Notes: generated by a model from the letters alone, not told the origin. A DNA stretch of 64,000 nucleotides from Ctena decussata (GCA_963989385.1 OZ022505.1:54005737-54069736); one strand, 5' to 3'; numbered from the stretch's first letter, positions 1 through 11,300 are shown. Numbers and translations: made by a program.

Positions 1-716
1 TTCTAAAATTTGTACAGGTACTATCCGACAAGTCTGGACACACGTGTTTTGTGTATGACATCATCTGGTAGATGGTGAACAAAGCTTGGCAGTCTAGCTA
101 GAGAGAATAGCTGAAAAAATACCAGTTTTCGCGTGATAAATGCAACATTTCGGTGCGAAAAATTCCCACTGTTTGCAACAAGGTAGCTTTACACTAAATA
201 TTTATAAGGTGCGGGTCCGCCCCTTTGGGGGAGAAGGTTAGGTCCAGAGGAAAATTCATATGGAGCTTGTCATTGGTCAGATGGATTAAATTTATACTAA
301 GGTTAGAAAAAAGGAGTCAAAATAAAATATTTGGAAGGGGTTTATAAATTTTTCCATTCATCCATGAGATATTTGTGGTTATTTTAGTGTGGGACCCCCT
401 CCACAGAAAATATCAGATTTTTTTTTACTGCGAATCTGTTGGTAAACAAACACATGACAGAATCATGGCTTCCGGAGCAGGGAAGCATGTCTTCTTTTTC
501 CACTGAAATTTAAAGTCCTAGAGTGGACTATATAAACAAAAGAGGTTTGGAAAAAAATGTATGTGTAGTTTATCAAGCAGGCCTTGAACTGTATTTAAAA
601 TATTTAGTGGTAAGCCACCACAAGGACTGTATGGACAATGGGAGATAACTCTATATCATAAATCATGGATAACGTGGAGCTCAGTAATACATTTTATGAA
701 AACTATCTTCCCGGTA

Positions 717-777
717 GGCACATGACATGGTGACGTCACATCGACGTCAGTACGGCGTCATTAGGATGCCATGTGCC
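717..777. mobile_element. Small TGACGTC palindromic element inside the 2.1-kb element
   Basis: About 61 bp running from GGCACATGACAT to its near reverse complement GATGCCATGTGCC, with GACGTC repeats between. The CCCAGCA outer bases are degraded. The same element lies at this place in the other units, with its left end deleted in unit 6. Confidence 0.5.
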
Positions 778-1085
778 AGTTGTTTTTTGCCTTGTCAAGG
801 CTGATGCAAATTTCTGCTGGCTTTATATAGTGTTGTTAGCCAAAGTGTTGCTTACTACGCGAAGAAAACAAATTCCTTTTTTTTCTAATATTCATGCGCA
901 TTCTTTAAGAGCCACACCCTCGGAAAAGGGCCTCATGCGACGAGAAGAATCAGCCCAGTCTGTGGTAACAATTACGCGTTCACTACATGCATAAACAATC
1001 TTGAGCATCATACACTGGAGCACCGTAAAGTGTGCGAAAAGAAATGACACTAATCGGACTGCTTTTCGCTTTTACCAATATGGTA

Positions 1086-1389
1086 TGAAACACTTTTTTC
1101 CTTGCGCATACCTCGTGTCGTGATAAAACCAGTCTTATGTCATACGCAAAGCAGCGTGTCCAGAGACTAGACATGCACAATCAGAACAGGGTAGACTACA
1201 CATGATCATAGACATATCTTAGTATCTCCTGATTGTGTTTACGTACATATTTCGCTGTAAACATTATTGGCTGAAACACATTTTTCCTTGCGCGGACCAT
1301 TTGATTCGTGTCGTGATAAAATCAGACTTATGGTATATGCAAAACATCTATGTCCGGACCAGACTGTGCACTAGCACAATCAGGACAAG
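1086..1389. repeat. Diverged ~110-bp tandem duplication
   Basis: Segments 1086-1191 and 1272-1389 share TGAAACAC(T/A)TTTTTCCTTGCGC, TCGTGTCGTGATAAAA, CAGACTTATG-type sequence, a GTCC(A/G)GA motif and CACAATCAGAACAGG/CACAATCAGGACAAG, with several indels. They are about 186 bp apart and lie inside the 2.1-kb element, so they are present once per 5S unit. Confidence 0.6.
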
Positions 1390-1945
1390 TCAAGCGCAAT
1401 AAGTATTCCTTCTGGGAATCAAACGGTGAACTGCGCGAACTCTTACAGACTACGCAGTTGCATAGACTTCTCTTGGTACCCACTGTTTGCGTATAGTGTC
1501 AAACATATTTGCCCGGACAAGGCTCATAACGTTCGACACAAGAGATGAACATAAAATGCACGTGCAAATGATGTAACCTATGAGCTGCAAGATTATTAAA
1601 AATTTACCGCAGTGATCCTAAACTTTTGGATAGATGTATCTGAGAAACAACTTCAGACTCAGATCAAGATGTGCAATGCGTCATATCCTATCAGTATTTT
1701 TGACACATTGTCAGCTAATATAAGCATCTGTTCAAATTTTAGAATAATTACACAAATTTTATGGTGTCACAAATAGAAAGGGTAAATTAAAACGATGCAA
1801 ATTGTTTGAACATCATTACAAGACACCCAGCAGGAGCATGACGTCACAATAACGTCGAATGGCGTCGATGCGACGTCGCCATGGCACACCGACGTCAATA
1901 CGAGGTCATTCCGACGTCATGTGCCTGCTGGGCAGTAAAGTATTT

Positions 1946-2042
1946 CCCAGCTGGCACATGACGTCGGAATTACGTTGATGCGGCGTTATCAGGTTGTGTC
2001 GACGCCGACACGACGTCATTCCGACGTCATGTGTCTGCTGGG
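1946..2042. mobile_element. TGACGTC palindromic element, middle of a cluster of three
   Basis: Starts CCCAGCTGGCACATGACGTC and ends GACGTCATGTGTCTGCTGGG. It is MITE-like, 97 bp. Only 13 bp (CAGTAAAGTATTT) separates it from the end of the 2.1-kb element, and a similar 13-bp spacer (CAGGGAAGTATTT) separates it from the next element. The near-identical spacers suggest duplication of an element with its flank rather than separate insertions. Confidence 0.6.
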
Positions 2043-2055
2043 CAGGGAAGTATTT

Positions 2056-2177
2056 CCCAGCGGGCACATGACGTCGGAATAACGTTGATGCGGCGTCATC
2101 AGGTTACGTCGAGGTCAATGCGACGTCATGATGACGTCGTCAATGTGACGTCATCATGACGTCGTGTGCCTGCTGGG
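2056..2177. mobile_element. TGACGTC palindromic element, third of a cluster
   Basis: 122 bp from CCCAGCGGGCACATGACGTC to GACGTCGTGTGCCTGCTGGG, followed by TA. The centre is an alternation of TGACGTCATCATGACGTC-type sequence. The right end abuts a TA dinucleotide, like the other family members with clear edges. Confidence 0.6.
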
Positions 2178-2982
2178 TAGTATGTATCAATGTGAAGATC
2201 CGATCCGTCTCTTAGGGCTTTCTATTTAATAGATAAATGTTTATCTGAATCATAAAAAAGCCATGGAATTTGAATGTCCACAGTCACAACTAAGTTTTCT
2301 AGGTCCACGTTTCATTTGCGTCGAGTTTCAGACGAAGGAAAAACTTCAGTAGGTGAAAGAAATGATGCCAAAATCTGTACATATTGCAAAACTTGATAAA
2401 TTCTGCATTTCGACCAAACACAACTATAATTTACGAGTACAAATGTCATAACTGCCTTTTTATTTATTTATTTATTTTATTTGTTTTAACTATTGCAGAA
2501 CTTTAATGTACGGAAACAAAGATGTCTCTGCGTGTTTGTTTTACTACCCAAATATAAGTATGTGCTACATAGAAATTTTTGCATTCCTTTATTATCCTAA
2601 CGGGTCACCAGGGTTCAGCTCCCATAATGTGCAGCAACTATGATGCCTGTGTGGGTTTCATCTGTTTGTGCGACTCCACTTTGGTCGAATGCGCTTAAAC
2701 AGGCGCACATTCTGCTACCTTGTACCCATGCCCTGTGCTTGCACAGACCGCAGTGAACCGTATCCAGGAGGCAGTAGGCAGGCAGCAACACTCACTGGAC
2801 AGTAAATAGTATACAGAAAAACGCGAACAGTATGCACTTTTTTCAGCTTGCTCCAAAACGAAGAGTGAGTAGACAGTGCCCAGTAGACGGTAAACGGTAG
2901 AATATATCAAAGGTCTTTAACGTTGGCAGAAACCTATTTTCCTTCGCACAGGTTAGAAATACATGTATAATCATAGTAGAGT
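2178..2982. other. 5S spacer without recognised gene
   Basis: About 800 bp between the TGACGTC cluster and the A-rich tract. It contains a short TTTA-type microsatellite at about 2457-2480 and otherwise unique spacer. A 71-codon antisense ORF at 2695-2910 stays open in most units but has no recognisable domain. I see no gene. Confidence 0.6.
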
Positions 2983-3055
2983 TTAAAAAAAAAAAGAAAA
3001 AAAAACTATCAAAGAAAAAGAAATAAAACTAGAAAAAAAATAAACAAAAGCAGTT
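2983..3055. repeat. A-rich tract downstream of 5S
   Basis: About 70 bp made almost only of A with isolated G, T and C (AAAAAGAAAA and ACTAGAAAAAAAATAAAC blocks). It lies just beyond each 5S terminator and is T-rich in the 5S transcript direction. Length varies by one or two A between units, as expected of replication slippage. It may act as a fail-safe terminator. Confidence 0.7.
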
Positions 3056-3059
3056 AAAA
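3056..3059 (-). terminator. Pol III T-run terminator of 5S
   Basis: Four A on the plus strand directly follow the 3' end of the 5S gene, giving TTTT on the transcript-sense strand, the standard Pol III termination signal. The equivalent run adjoins every full copy and the 24-nt fragment at 19545. Many further T-runs lie behind it (next entry), which would catch readthrough. Confidence 0.85.
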
Positions 3060-3177
3060 GTCTACAGCACCCGGTATTCCCAGGCGGTCACCCATCCAAG
3101 TACTAACCGGGCTCGACGTTGCTTAACTTCGGTGATCGGACGAGAACCGGTGTTTTCAACGTGATATGGCCGTAGAC
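3060..3177 (-). rRNA. 5S ribosomal RNA gene, copy 1
   Basis: Encodes 5S rRNA of the large ribosomal subunit, transcribed by RNA polymerase III. Read on the minus strand it starts GTCTACGGCCATATCACG and ends GGGTGCTGTAGAC, so the terminal helix I closes (GTCTAC with GTAGAC). Recognisable internal control region: A box about nt 50-64 (AAGTTAAGCAACGTCG), intermediate element about nt 67-72, C box about nt 80-97 (TGGATGGGTGACCGCCTG). A TATA-like TATAAA lies at -28. A TTTT terminator directly follows the gene on the transcribed strand. The sequence is of the metazoan, mollusc-like type. The gene appears intact. Confidence 0.98.
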
Positions 3178-3199
3178 AACAAAGTGCCGATTTTTAACA

Positions 3200-3205
3200 T
3201 TTATA
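3200..3205 (-). promoter_or_regulatory. TATA-like box upstream of 5S (-28)
   Basis: TATAAA on the minus strand, its first base 28 bp upstream of the 5S start. Many invertebrate 5S genes carry a TATA-like element at about -25 to -30 that supports Pol III initiation together with the internal control region. The motif is unchanged upstream of every 5S copy here: 7313-7318, 11441-11446, 15555-15560, 50864-50869, 54992-54997, 59102-59107 and 63231-63236. That includes the copy interrupted by the B array. Confidence 0.75.
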
Positions 3206-3399
3206 AAGTTTACATATTGGAAAACGCAAGTTCCATTCAGACAGATTTTCTAGTTCTGTTCATTTATTTATTTTTTCTGGCTCGAGACCACGACCAATTT
3301 TTAAAGATAGTCCATACTTTATAGTTTTTTTTCATCCGTCTATGAAACTTTTTCACAACATTCCTAACAGCTGATGCTCTCCTTTCTTCAATGATGTGA
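3206..3399. other. 5S upstream spacer, nothing recognised
   Basis: AT-rich sequence upstream of the 5S TATA-like box, with a T-run of variable length near 3329. No gene or known element seen. Confidence 0.5.
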
Positions 3400-3460
3400 G
3401 ACATGACAGACTAGCATCGACGTTATTGCGACGTCACTGCGACGTCATGTGTCCGCTGGG
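3400..3460. mobile_element. Truncated TGACGTC element near 5S upstream side
   Basis: Right half only: GACGTTATTGCGACGTCAC, then GCGACGTCATGTGTCCGCTGGG followed closely by TA. The left end is not recognisable. It lies about 220-280 bp upstream of the 5S start and is conserved in each unit. Confidence 0.45.
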
Positions 3461-3828
3461 TAAGGACATCTATATGAACCTATATAAAGAGTGTGATTCT
3501 GTTCCTCCAGTTACCCCTTGTGATAGGATTCTGAACTAATTATATTACATTTTCAAGAAGCTTATACAAGACTCTTTTCAGTTTGCCGTAACAACCAGCG
3601 GGCACATGACGTCGAAATGACGTCATAATGACGTCGATGCGACGTCACAACGTCTTATCGACGTCAGTACGACGTCGTTTCAACGTCATGTGCCTGCTGG
3701 GTAGTGGCAATCTTGGAGACCAGTTAACCAGGGAACTATTTGCGTGCAGTAAATCTTGAAGGTGTTCACCACCAATCGAGGAAACAACGTTGGAATGATT
3801 CGCATTTCAGAACGGAAAGCTCATACTA

Positions 3829-3918
3829 CCCAGCAGGAACATGACGTCATGATTCCGTCGCATTGACGTTGCCAAAACCTGATGACGTCACACCGACGTT
3901 ATTATGAGGTCATGTGAC
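3829..3918. mobile_element. Degraded TGACGTC element left of the 2.1-kb element
   Basis: Starts CCCAGCAGGAACATGACGTC preceded by TA. The right end decays into GGTCATGTGACGCTCGG and lacks GCTGGG. It lies 19 bp before the left end of the 2.1-kb element. The outer TA here and the TA after 2177-type ends could mark a larger nested insertion. Confidence 0.5.
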
Positions 3919-3937
3919 GCTCGGAAAATCTTTATTG

Positions 3938-6045
3938 CCCAGCAGGCACATGACGTCTAAATGACGTCGTATTGACGTCTGGATGACGTCTGGATGACGT
4001 CGTATTGGCGGCAATGCGGCATGGGTGTCTTGTAATGATGTTCAAACAAGTCGCATTGTTTTGATATACTACCCTCTGTAGTGGGACACCTTAAAATTAT
4101 TGTAATTATTCTAAAATTTGTACAGGTACTATCCGACAAGTCTGGACACACGTGTTTTGTGTATGACATCATCTGGTAGATGGTGAACAAAGCTTGGCAG
4201 TCTAGCTAGAGAGAATAGCTGAAAAAATACCAGTTTTCGCGTGATAAATGCAACATTTCGGTGCGAAAAATTCCCACTGTTTGCAACAAGGTAGCTTTAC
4301 ACTAAATATTTATAAGGTGCGGGTCCGCCCCTTTGGGGGAGAAGGTTAGGTCCAGAGGAAAATTCATATGGAGCTTGTCATTGGTCAGATGGATTAAATT
4401 TATACTAAGGTTAGAAAAAATGAGTCAAAATAAAATATTTGGAAGGGGTTTATAAATTTTTCCATTCATCCATGAGATATTTGTGGTTATTTTAGTGTGG
4501 GACCCCCTCCACAGAAAATATCAGATTTTTTTTACTGCGAATCTGTTGGTAAACAAACACATGACAGAATCATGGCTTCCGGAGCAGGGAAGCATGTCTT
4601 CTTTTTCCACTGAAATTTAAAGTCCTAGAGTGGACTATATAAACAAAAGAGGTTTGGAAAAAAAATGTATGTGTAGTTTATCAAGCAGGCCTTGAACTGT
4701 ATGTAAAATATTTAGTGGTAAGCCAAGGACATACAAGGACTGTATGGACAATGGGAGATAACTCTATATCATAAATCATGGATAACGTGGAGCTCAGTAA
4801 TACATTTTATGAAAACTATCTTCCCGGTAGGCACATGACATGGTGACGTCACATCGACGTCAGTACGGCGTCATTAGGATGCCATGTGCCAGTTGTTTTT
4901 TGCCTTGTCAAGGCTGATGCAAATTTCTGCTGGCTTTATATAGTGTTGTTAGCCAAAGTGTTGCTTACTACGCGAAGAAAACAAATTCCTTTTTTTTCTA
5001 ATATTCATGCGCATTCTTTAAGAGCCACACCCTCGGAAAAGGGCCTCATGCGACGAGAAGAATCAGCCCAGTCTGTGGTAACAATTACGCGTTCACTACA
5101 TGCATAAACAATCTTGAGCATCATACACTGGAGCACCGTAAAGTGTGCGAAAAGAAATGACACTAATCGGACTGCTTTTCGCTTTTACCAATATGGTATG
5201 AAACACTTTTTTCCTTGCGCATACCTCGTGTCGTGATAAAACCAGTCTTATGTCATACGCAAAGCAGCGTGTCCAGAGACTAGACATGCACAATCAGAAC
5301 AGGGTAGACTACACATGATCATAGACATATCTTAGTATCTCCTGATTGTGTTTACGTACATATTTCGCTGTAAACATTATTGGCTGAAACACATTTTTCC
5401 TTGCGCGGACCATTTGATTCGTGTCGTGATAAAATCAGACTTATGGTATATGCAAAACATCTATGTCCGGACCAGACTGTGCACTAGCACAATCAGGACA
5501 AGTCAAGCGCAATAAGTATTCCTTCTGGGAATCAAACGGTGAACTGCGCGAACTCTTACAGACTACGCAGTTGCATAGACTTCTCTTGGTACCCACTGTT
5601 TGCGTATAGTGTCAAACATATTTGCCCGGACAAGGCTCATAACGTTCGACACAAGAGATGAACATAAAATGCACGTGCAAATGATGTAACCTATGAGCTG
5701 CAAGATTATTAAAAATTTACCGCAGTGATCCTAAACTTTTGGATAGATGTATCTGAGAAACAACTTCAGACTCAGATCAAGATGTGCAATGCGTCATATC
5801 CTATCAGTATTTTTGACACATTGTCAGCTAATATAAGCATCTGTTCAAATTTTAGAATAATTACACAAATTTTATGGTGTCACAAATAGAAAGGGTAAAT
5901 TAAAACGATGCAAATTGTTTGAACATCATTACAAGACACCCAGCAGGAGCATGACGTCACAATGACGTCGAATGGCGTCGATGCGACGTCGCCATGGCAC
6001 ACCGACGTCAATACGAGGTCATTCCGACGTCATGTGCCTGCTGGG
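3938..6045. mobile_element. ~2.1-kb non-autonomous DNA element, complex ~190-205 bp inverted ends
   Basis: The left arm (3938-4125) and the reverse complement of the right arm (5841-6045) share, in the same order, CCCAGCAGGCACATGACGTC, then ATGAC(G/C)TCGTATTGACGTC, a variable TGACGTC-rich part, GGTGTCTTGTAATGATG, TTCAAACAA and AATTATTCTAAAATTTG. That is an inverted repeat of about 190-205 bp with indels and substitutions. The terminal 20 bp are shared with the short palindromic elements around it. The interior, about 1.7 kb, has no ORF longer than 73 codons, and those are broken by homopolymer changes in other units. It is best read as a non-autonomous or foldback-type DNA transposon derivative. 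Superfamily is unknown and no clear target duplication is seen at these exact ends. Confidence 0.65.
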
Positions 6046-7172
6046 CAGTAAAGTATTTCCCAGCTGGCACATGACGTCGGAATTACGTTGATGCGGCGTT
6101 ATCAGGTTGTGTCGACGCCGACACGACGTCATTCCGACGTCATGTGTCTGCTGGGCAGGGAAGTATTTCCCAGCGGGCACATGACGTCGGAATAACGTTG
6201 ATGCGGCGTCATCAGGTTGCGTCGAGGTCAATGCGACGTCATGATGACGTCGTCAATGTGACGTCATCATGACGTCGTGTGCCTGCTGGGTAGTATGTAT
6301 CAATGTGAAGATCCGATCCGTCTCTTAGGGCTTTCTATTTAATAGATAAATGTTTATCTGAATCATAAAAAAGCCATGGAATTTGAATGTCCACAGTCAC
6401 AACTAAGTTTTCTAGGTCCACGTTTTATTTGCGTCGAGTTTCAGACGAACGAAAAACTTCAATAGGTGAAAGAAATGATGCCAAAATCTGTACATATTGC
6501 AAAACTTGATAAATTCTGCATTTCGACCATACACAACTATAATTGACGAGTACAAATGTCATAACTGCCTTTTTATTTATTTATTTATTTTATTTGTTTT
6601 AACTATTGCAGAACTTTAATGTACGGAAACAAAGATGTCTCTGCGTGTTTGTTTTACTACCCAAATATAAGTATGTGCTACATAGAAATTTTTGCATTCC
6701 TTTATTATCCTAACGGGTCACCAGGGTTCAGCTCCCATAATGTGCAGCTACTATGATGCCTGTGTGGGTTTCATCTGTTTGTGCGACTCCACTTTGGTCG
6801 AATGCGCTTAAACAGGCGCACATTCTGCTACCTTGTACCCATGCCCTGTGCTTGCACAGACCGCAGTAAACCGTATCCAGGAGGCAGTAGGCAGGCAGCA
6901 ACACTCACTGGACAGTAAATAGTATACAGAAAAACGCGAACAGTATGCACTTTTTTCAGCTTGCTCCAAAACGAAGAGTGAGTAGACAGTGCCCAGTAGA
7001 CGGTAAACGGTAGAATATATCAAAGGTCTTTAACGTTGGCAGAAACCTATTTTCCTTCGCACAGCTTAGAAATACATGTATAATCATAGTAGAGTTTAAA
7101 AAAAAAAAGAAAAAAAAACTATCAAAGAAAAAGAAATAAAACTAGAAAAAAAATAAACAAAAGCAGTTAAAA

Positions 7173-7290
7173 GTCTACAGCACCCGGTATTCCCAGGCGG
7201 TCACCCATCCAAGTACTAACCGGGCTGGACGTTGCTTAACTTCGGTGATCGGACGAGAACCGGTGTTTTCAACGTGATATGGCCGTAGAC
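7173..7290 (-). rRNA. 5S ribosomal RNA gene, copy 2 (nt 64 variant)
   Basis: Full-length 118-bp gene with its TATA-like box at 7313-7318 and TTTT terminator. It differs from copy 1 by one base: gene nt 64 (window 7227) is C instead of G on the sense strand, at the 3' edge of the A box. The next copy has the same change, so it was spread by array turnover. Whether it affects TFIIIA binding or 5S folding cannot be told from sequence. Confidence 0.97.
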
Positions 7291-7726
7291 AACAAAGTGC
7301 CGATTTTTAACATTTATAAAGTTTACATATTGGAAAACGCAAGTTCCATTCAGACAGATTTTCTAGTTCTGTTCATTTATTTATTTTTTCTGGCTCGAGA
7401 CCACGACCAATTTTTAAAGATAATCCATACTTTATAGTTTTTTTTTCATCCGTCTATGAAACTTTTTCACAACATTCCTAACAGCTGATGCTCTCCTTTC
7501 TTCAATGATGTGAGACATGACAGACTAGCATCGACGTTATTGCGACGTCACTGCGACGTCATGTGTCCGCTGGGTAAGGACACCTATATGAACCTATATA
7601 AAGAGTGTGATTCTGTTCCTCCAGTTACCCCTTGTGATAGGATTCTGAACTAATTATATTACATTTTCAAGAAGCTTATACAAGACTCTTTTCAGTTTGC
7701 CGTAACAACCAGAATATTTATTCCTA

Positions 7727-7834
7727 CCCAGCGGGCACATGACGTCGAAATGACGTCATAATGACGTCGATGCGACGTCACAACGTCTTATCGACGTCAG
7801 TACGACGTCGTTTCAACGTCATGTGCCTGCTGGG
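7727..7834. mobile_element. Near-perfect 108-bp TGACGTC palindrome flanked by TA
   Basis: Starts CCCAGCGGGCACATGACGTC and ends AACGTCATGTGCCTGCTGGG, with TA directly on both sides (7725-7726 and 7835-7836). Almost the whole length is self-complementary, so a ~54-bp hairpin is possible. This is the cleanest family member and suggests a MITE with a TA target duplication. The unit 1 copy (3595-3701) has lost its left edge by the 19-bp deletion. Confidence 0.65.
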
Positions 7835-8070
7835 TAGTGGCAATCTTGGAGACCAGTTAACCAGGGAACTATTTGCGTGCAGTAAATCTTGAAGGTGTTC
7901 ACCACCAATCGAGGAAACAACGTTGGAATGATTCGCATTTCAGAACGGAAAGCTCATACTACCCAGCAGGAACATGACGTCATGATTCCGTCGCATTGAC
8001 GTTGCCAAAACCTGATGACGTCACACCGACGTTATTATGAGGTCATGTGACGCTCGGAAAATCTTTATTG

Positions 8071-10173
8071 CCCAGCAGGCACATGACGTCTAAATGACGT
8101 CGTATTGACGTCTGGATGACGTCTGGATGACGTCGTATTGGCGGCAATGCGGCATGGGTGTCTTGTTATGATGTTCAAACAAGTCGCATTGTTTTGATAT
8201 ACTACCCTCTGTAGTGGGACACCTTAAAATTATTGTAATTATTCTAAAATTTGTACAGGTACTATCCGACAAGTCTGGACACACGTGTTTTGTGTATGAC
8301 ATCATCTGGTAGATGGTGAACAAAGCTTGGCAGTCTAGCTAGAGAGAATAGCTGAAAAAATACCAGTTTTCGCGTGATAAATGCAACATTTCGGTGCGAA
8401 AAATTCCCACTGTTTGCAACAAGGTAGCTTTACACTAAATATTTATAAGGTGCGGGTCCGCCCCTTCGGGGGAGAAGGTTAGGTCCAGAGGAAAATTCAT
8501 ATGGAGCTTGTCATTGGTCAGATGGATTAAATTTATACTAAGGTTAGAAAAAAGGAGTCAAAATAAAATATTTGGAAGGGGTTTATAAATTTTTCCATTC
8601 ATCCATGAGATATTTGTGGTTATTTTAGTGTGGGACCCCCTCCACAGAAAATATCAGATTTTTTTTACTGCGAATCTGTTGGTAAACAAACACATGACAG
8701 AATCATGGCTTCCGGAGCAGGGAAGCATGTCTTCTTTTTCCACTGAAATTTAAAGTCCTAGAGTGGACTATATAAACAAAAGAGGTTTGGAAAAAAAATG
8801 TATGTGTAGTTTATCAAGCAGGCCTTGAACTGTATGTAAAATATTTAGTGGTAAGCCACCACAAGGACTGTATGGACAATGGGAGATAACTCTATATCAT
8901 AAATCATGGATAACGTGGAGCTCAGTAATACATTTTATGAAAACTATCTTCCCGGTAGGCACATGACATGGTGACGTCACATCGACGTCAGTACGGCGTC
9001 ATTAGGATGCCATGTGCCAGTTGTTTTTTGCCTTGTCAAGGCTGATGCAAATTTCTGCTGGCTTTATATAGTGTTGTTAGCCAAAGTGTTGCTTACTACG
9101 CGAAGAAAACAAATTCCTTTTTTTTCTAATATTCATGCGCATTCTTTAAGAGCCACACCCTCGGAAAAGGGCCTCATGCGACGAGAAGAATCAGCCCAGT
9201 CTGTGGTAACAATTACGCGTTCACTACATGCATAAACAATCTTGAGCATCATACACTGGAGCACCGTAAAGTGTGCGAAAAGAAATGACACTAATCGGAC
9301 TGCTTTTCGCTTTTACCAATATGGTATGAAACACTTTTTTCCTTGCGCATACCTCGTGTCGTGATAAAACCAGTCTTATGTCATACGCAAAGCAGCGTGT
9401 CCAGAGACTAGACATGCACAATCAGAACAGGGTAGACTACACATGATCATAGACATATCTTAGTATCTCCTGATTGTGTTTACGTACATATTTCGCTGTA
9501 AACATTATTGGCTGAAACACATTTTTCCTTGCGCGGACCATTTGATTCGTGTCGTGATAAAATCAGACTTATGGTATATGCAAAACATCTATGTCCGGAC
9601 CAGACTGTGCACTAGCACAATCAGGACAAGTCAAGCGCAATAAGTATTCCTTCTGGGAATCAAACGGTGAACTGCGCGAACTCTTACAGACTACGCAGTT
9701 GCATAGACTTCTCTTGGTACCCACTGTTTGCGTATAGTGTCAAACATATTTGCCCGGACAAGGCTCATAACGTTCGACACAAGAGATGAACATAAAATGC
9801 ACGTGCAAATGATGTAACCTATGAGCTGCAAGATTATTAAAAATTTACCGCAGTGATCCTAAACTTTTGGATAGATGTATCTGAGAAACAACTTCAGACT
9901 CAGATCAAGATGTGCAATGCGTCATATCCTATCAGTATTTTTGACACATTGTCAGCTAATATAAGCATCTGTTCAAATTTTAGAATAATTACACAAATTT
10001 TATGGTGTCACAAATAGAAAGGGTAAATTAAAACGATGCAAATTGTTTGAACATCATTACAAGACACCCAGCAGGAGCATGACGTCACAATGACGTCGAA
10101 TGGCGTCGATGCGACGTCGCCATGGCACACCGACGTCAATACGAGGTCATTCCGACGTCATGTGCCTGCTGGG
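8071..10173. mobile_element. ~2.1-kb inverted-end element, unit 2/3 copy
   Basis: Same element and same position relative to the 5S gene. The presence of one copy at the identical site in every unit shows it inserted before the present array was amplified, not independently in each unit. Confidence 0.65.
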
Positions 10174-11300
10174 CAGTAAAGTATTTCCCAGCTGGCACAT
10201 GACGTCGGAATTACGTTGATGCGGCGTTATCAGGTTGTGTCGACGCCGACACGACGTCATTCCGACGTCATGTGTCTGCTGGGCAGGGAAGTATTTCCCA
10301 GCGGGCACATGACGTCGGAATAACGTTGATGCGGCGTCATCAGGTTGCGTCGAGGTCAATGCGACGTCATGATGACGTCGTCAATGTGACGTCATCATGA
10401 CGTCGTGTGCCTGCTGGGTAGTATGTATCAATGTGAAGATCCGATCCGTCTCTTAGGGCTTTCTATTTAATAGATAAATGTTTATCTGAATCATAAAAAA
10501 GCCATGGAATTTGAATGTCCACAGTCACAACTAAGTTTTCTAGGTCCACGTTTCATTTGCGTCGAGTTTCAGACGAAGGAAAAACTTCAATAGGTGAAAG
10601 AAATGATGCCAAAATCTGTACATATTGCAAAACTTGATAAATTCTGCATTTCGACCATACACAACTATAATTGACGAGTACAAATGTCATAACTGCCTTT
10701 TTATTTATTTATTTATTTTATTTGTTTTAACTATTGCAGAACTTTAATGTACGGAAACAAAGATGTCTCTGCGTGTTTGTTTTACTACCCAAATATAAGT
10801 ATGTGCTACATAGAAATTTTTGCATTCCTTTATTATCCTAACGGGTCACCAGGGTTCAGCTCCCATAATGTGCAGCTACTATGATGCCTGTGTGGGTTTC
10901 ATCTGTTTGTGCGACTCCACTTTGGTCGAATGCGCTTAAACAGGCGCACATTCTGCTACCTTGTACCCATGCCCTGTGCTTGCACAGACCGCAGTAAACC
11001 GTATCCAGGAGGCAGTAGGCAGGCAGCAACACTCACTGGACAGTAAATAGTATACAGAAAAACGCGAACAGTATGCACTTTTTTCAGCTTGCTCCAAAAC
11101 GAAGAGTGAGTAGACAGTGCCCAGTAGACGGTAAACGGTAGAATATATCAAAGGTCTTTAACGTTGGCAGAAACCTATTTTCCTTCGCACAGCTTAGAAA
11201 TACATGTATAATCATAGTAGAGTTTAAAAAAAAAAAGAAAAAAAAACTATCAAAGAAAAAGAAATAAAACTAGAAAAAAAATAAACAAAAGCAGTTAAAA

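Larger units (their letters stand above)
1..1932. mobile_element. ~2.1-kb non-autonomous element with long inverted ends (partial, right part)
   Basis: The window starts just inside the left arm. The right arm (about 1728-1932) contains a TTTTAGAATAATTACAC stretch, AACATCATTACAAGACACC, a TGACGTC-rich block, and ends GCCTGCTGGG. The interior (about 20-1727) has no conserved ORF. It holds a ~110-bp diverged duplication and a small TGACGTC palindrome. See the complete copy at 3938-6045 for the arm comparison. Confidence 0.65.
3060..7172 (-). repeat. 5S rDNA unit 1 (4113 bp)
   Basis: Complete unit. Two private indels are visible. At 3598 a 19-bp segment has been lost between two CCAG direct repeats, removing the left TA flank and first bases of the palindromic element there. 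Near 4733 the sequence reads CCAAGGACATACAAGG where the other units have CCACCACAAGG (+5 bp). Neither touches the 5S gene. Confidence 0.9.
7173..11300 (-). repeat. 5S rDNA unit 2 (4128 bp)
   Basis: Complete unit of the common length, with the nt 64 5S variant. The GC-rich motif near 8461 reads CCCCTTCGGGG instead of CCCCTTTGGGG. No other feature sets it apart. Confidence 0.9.

Noticed and set aside
773..994. 73-codon plus-strand ORF in the 5S spacer, also at 4886 and 9014
   Set aside because: It is lost in the other units because a T-run differs by one base, has no recognisable domain, and simply recurs with the repeat. No sign of coding constraint.
983..1180. 65-codon minus-strand ORF repeated in most units
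   Set aside because: Broken by an extra T in the units at 52.8 kb and 61.1 kb. It overlaps a non-coding duplicated segment.
3957..4190. 77-codon minus-strand ORF, and the 70-codon ORF at 6019-6231
   Set aside because: Both are translations of the TGACGTC-rich element arms. Their length changes with the 11-bp repeat number and the repeat explains them fully.
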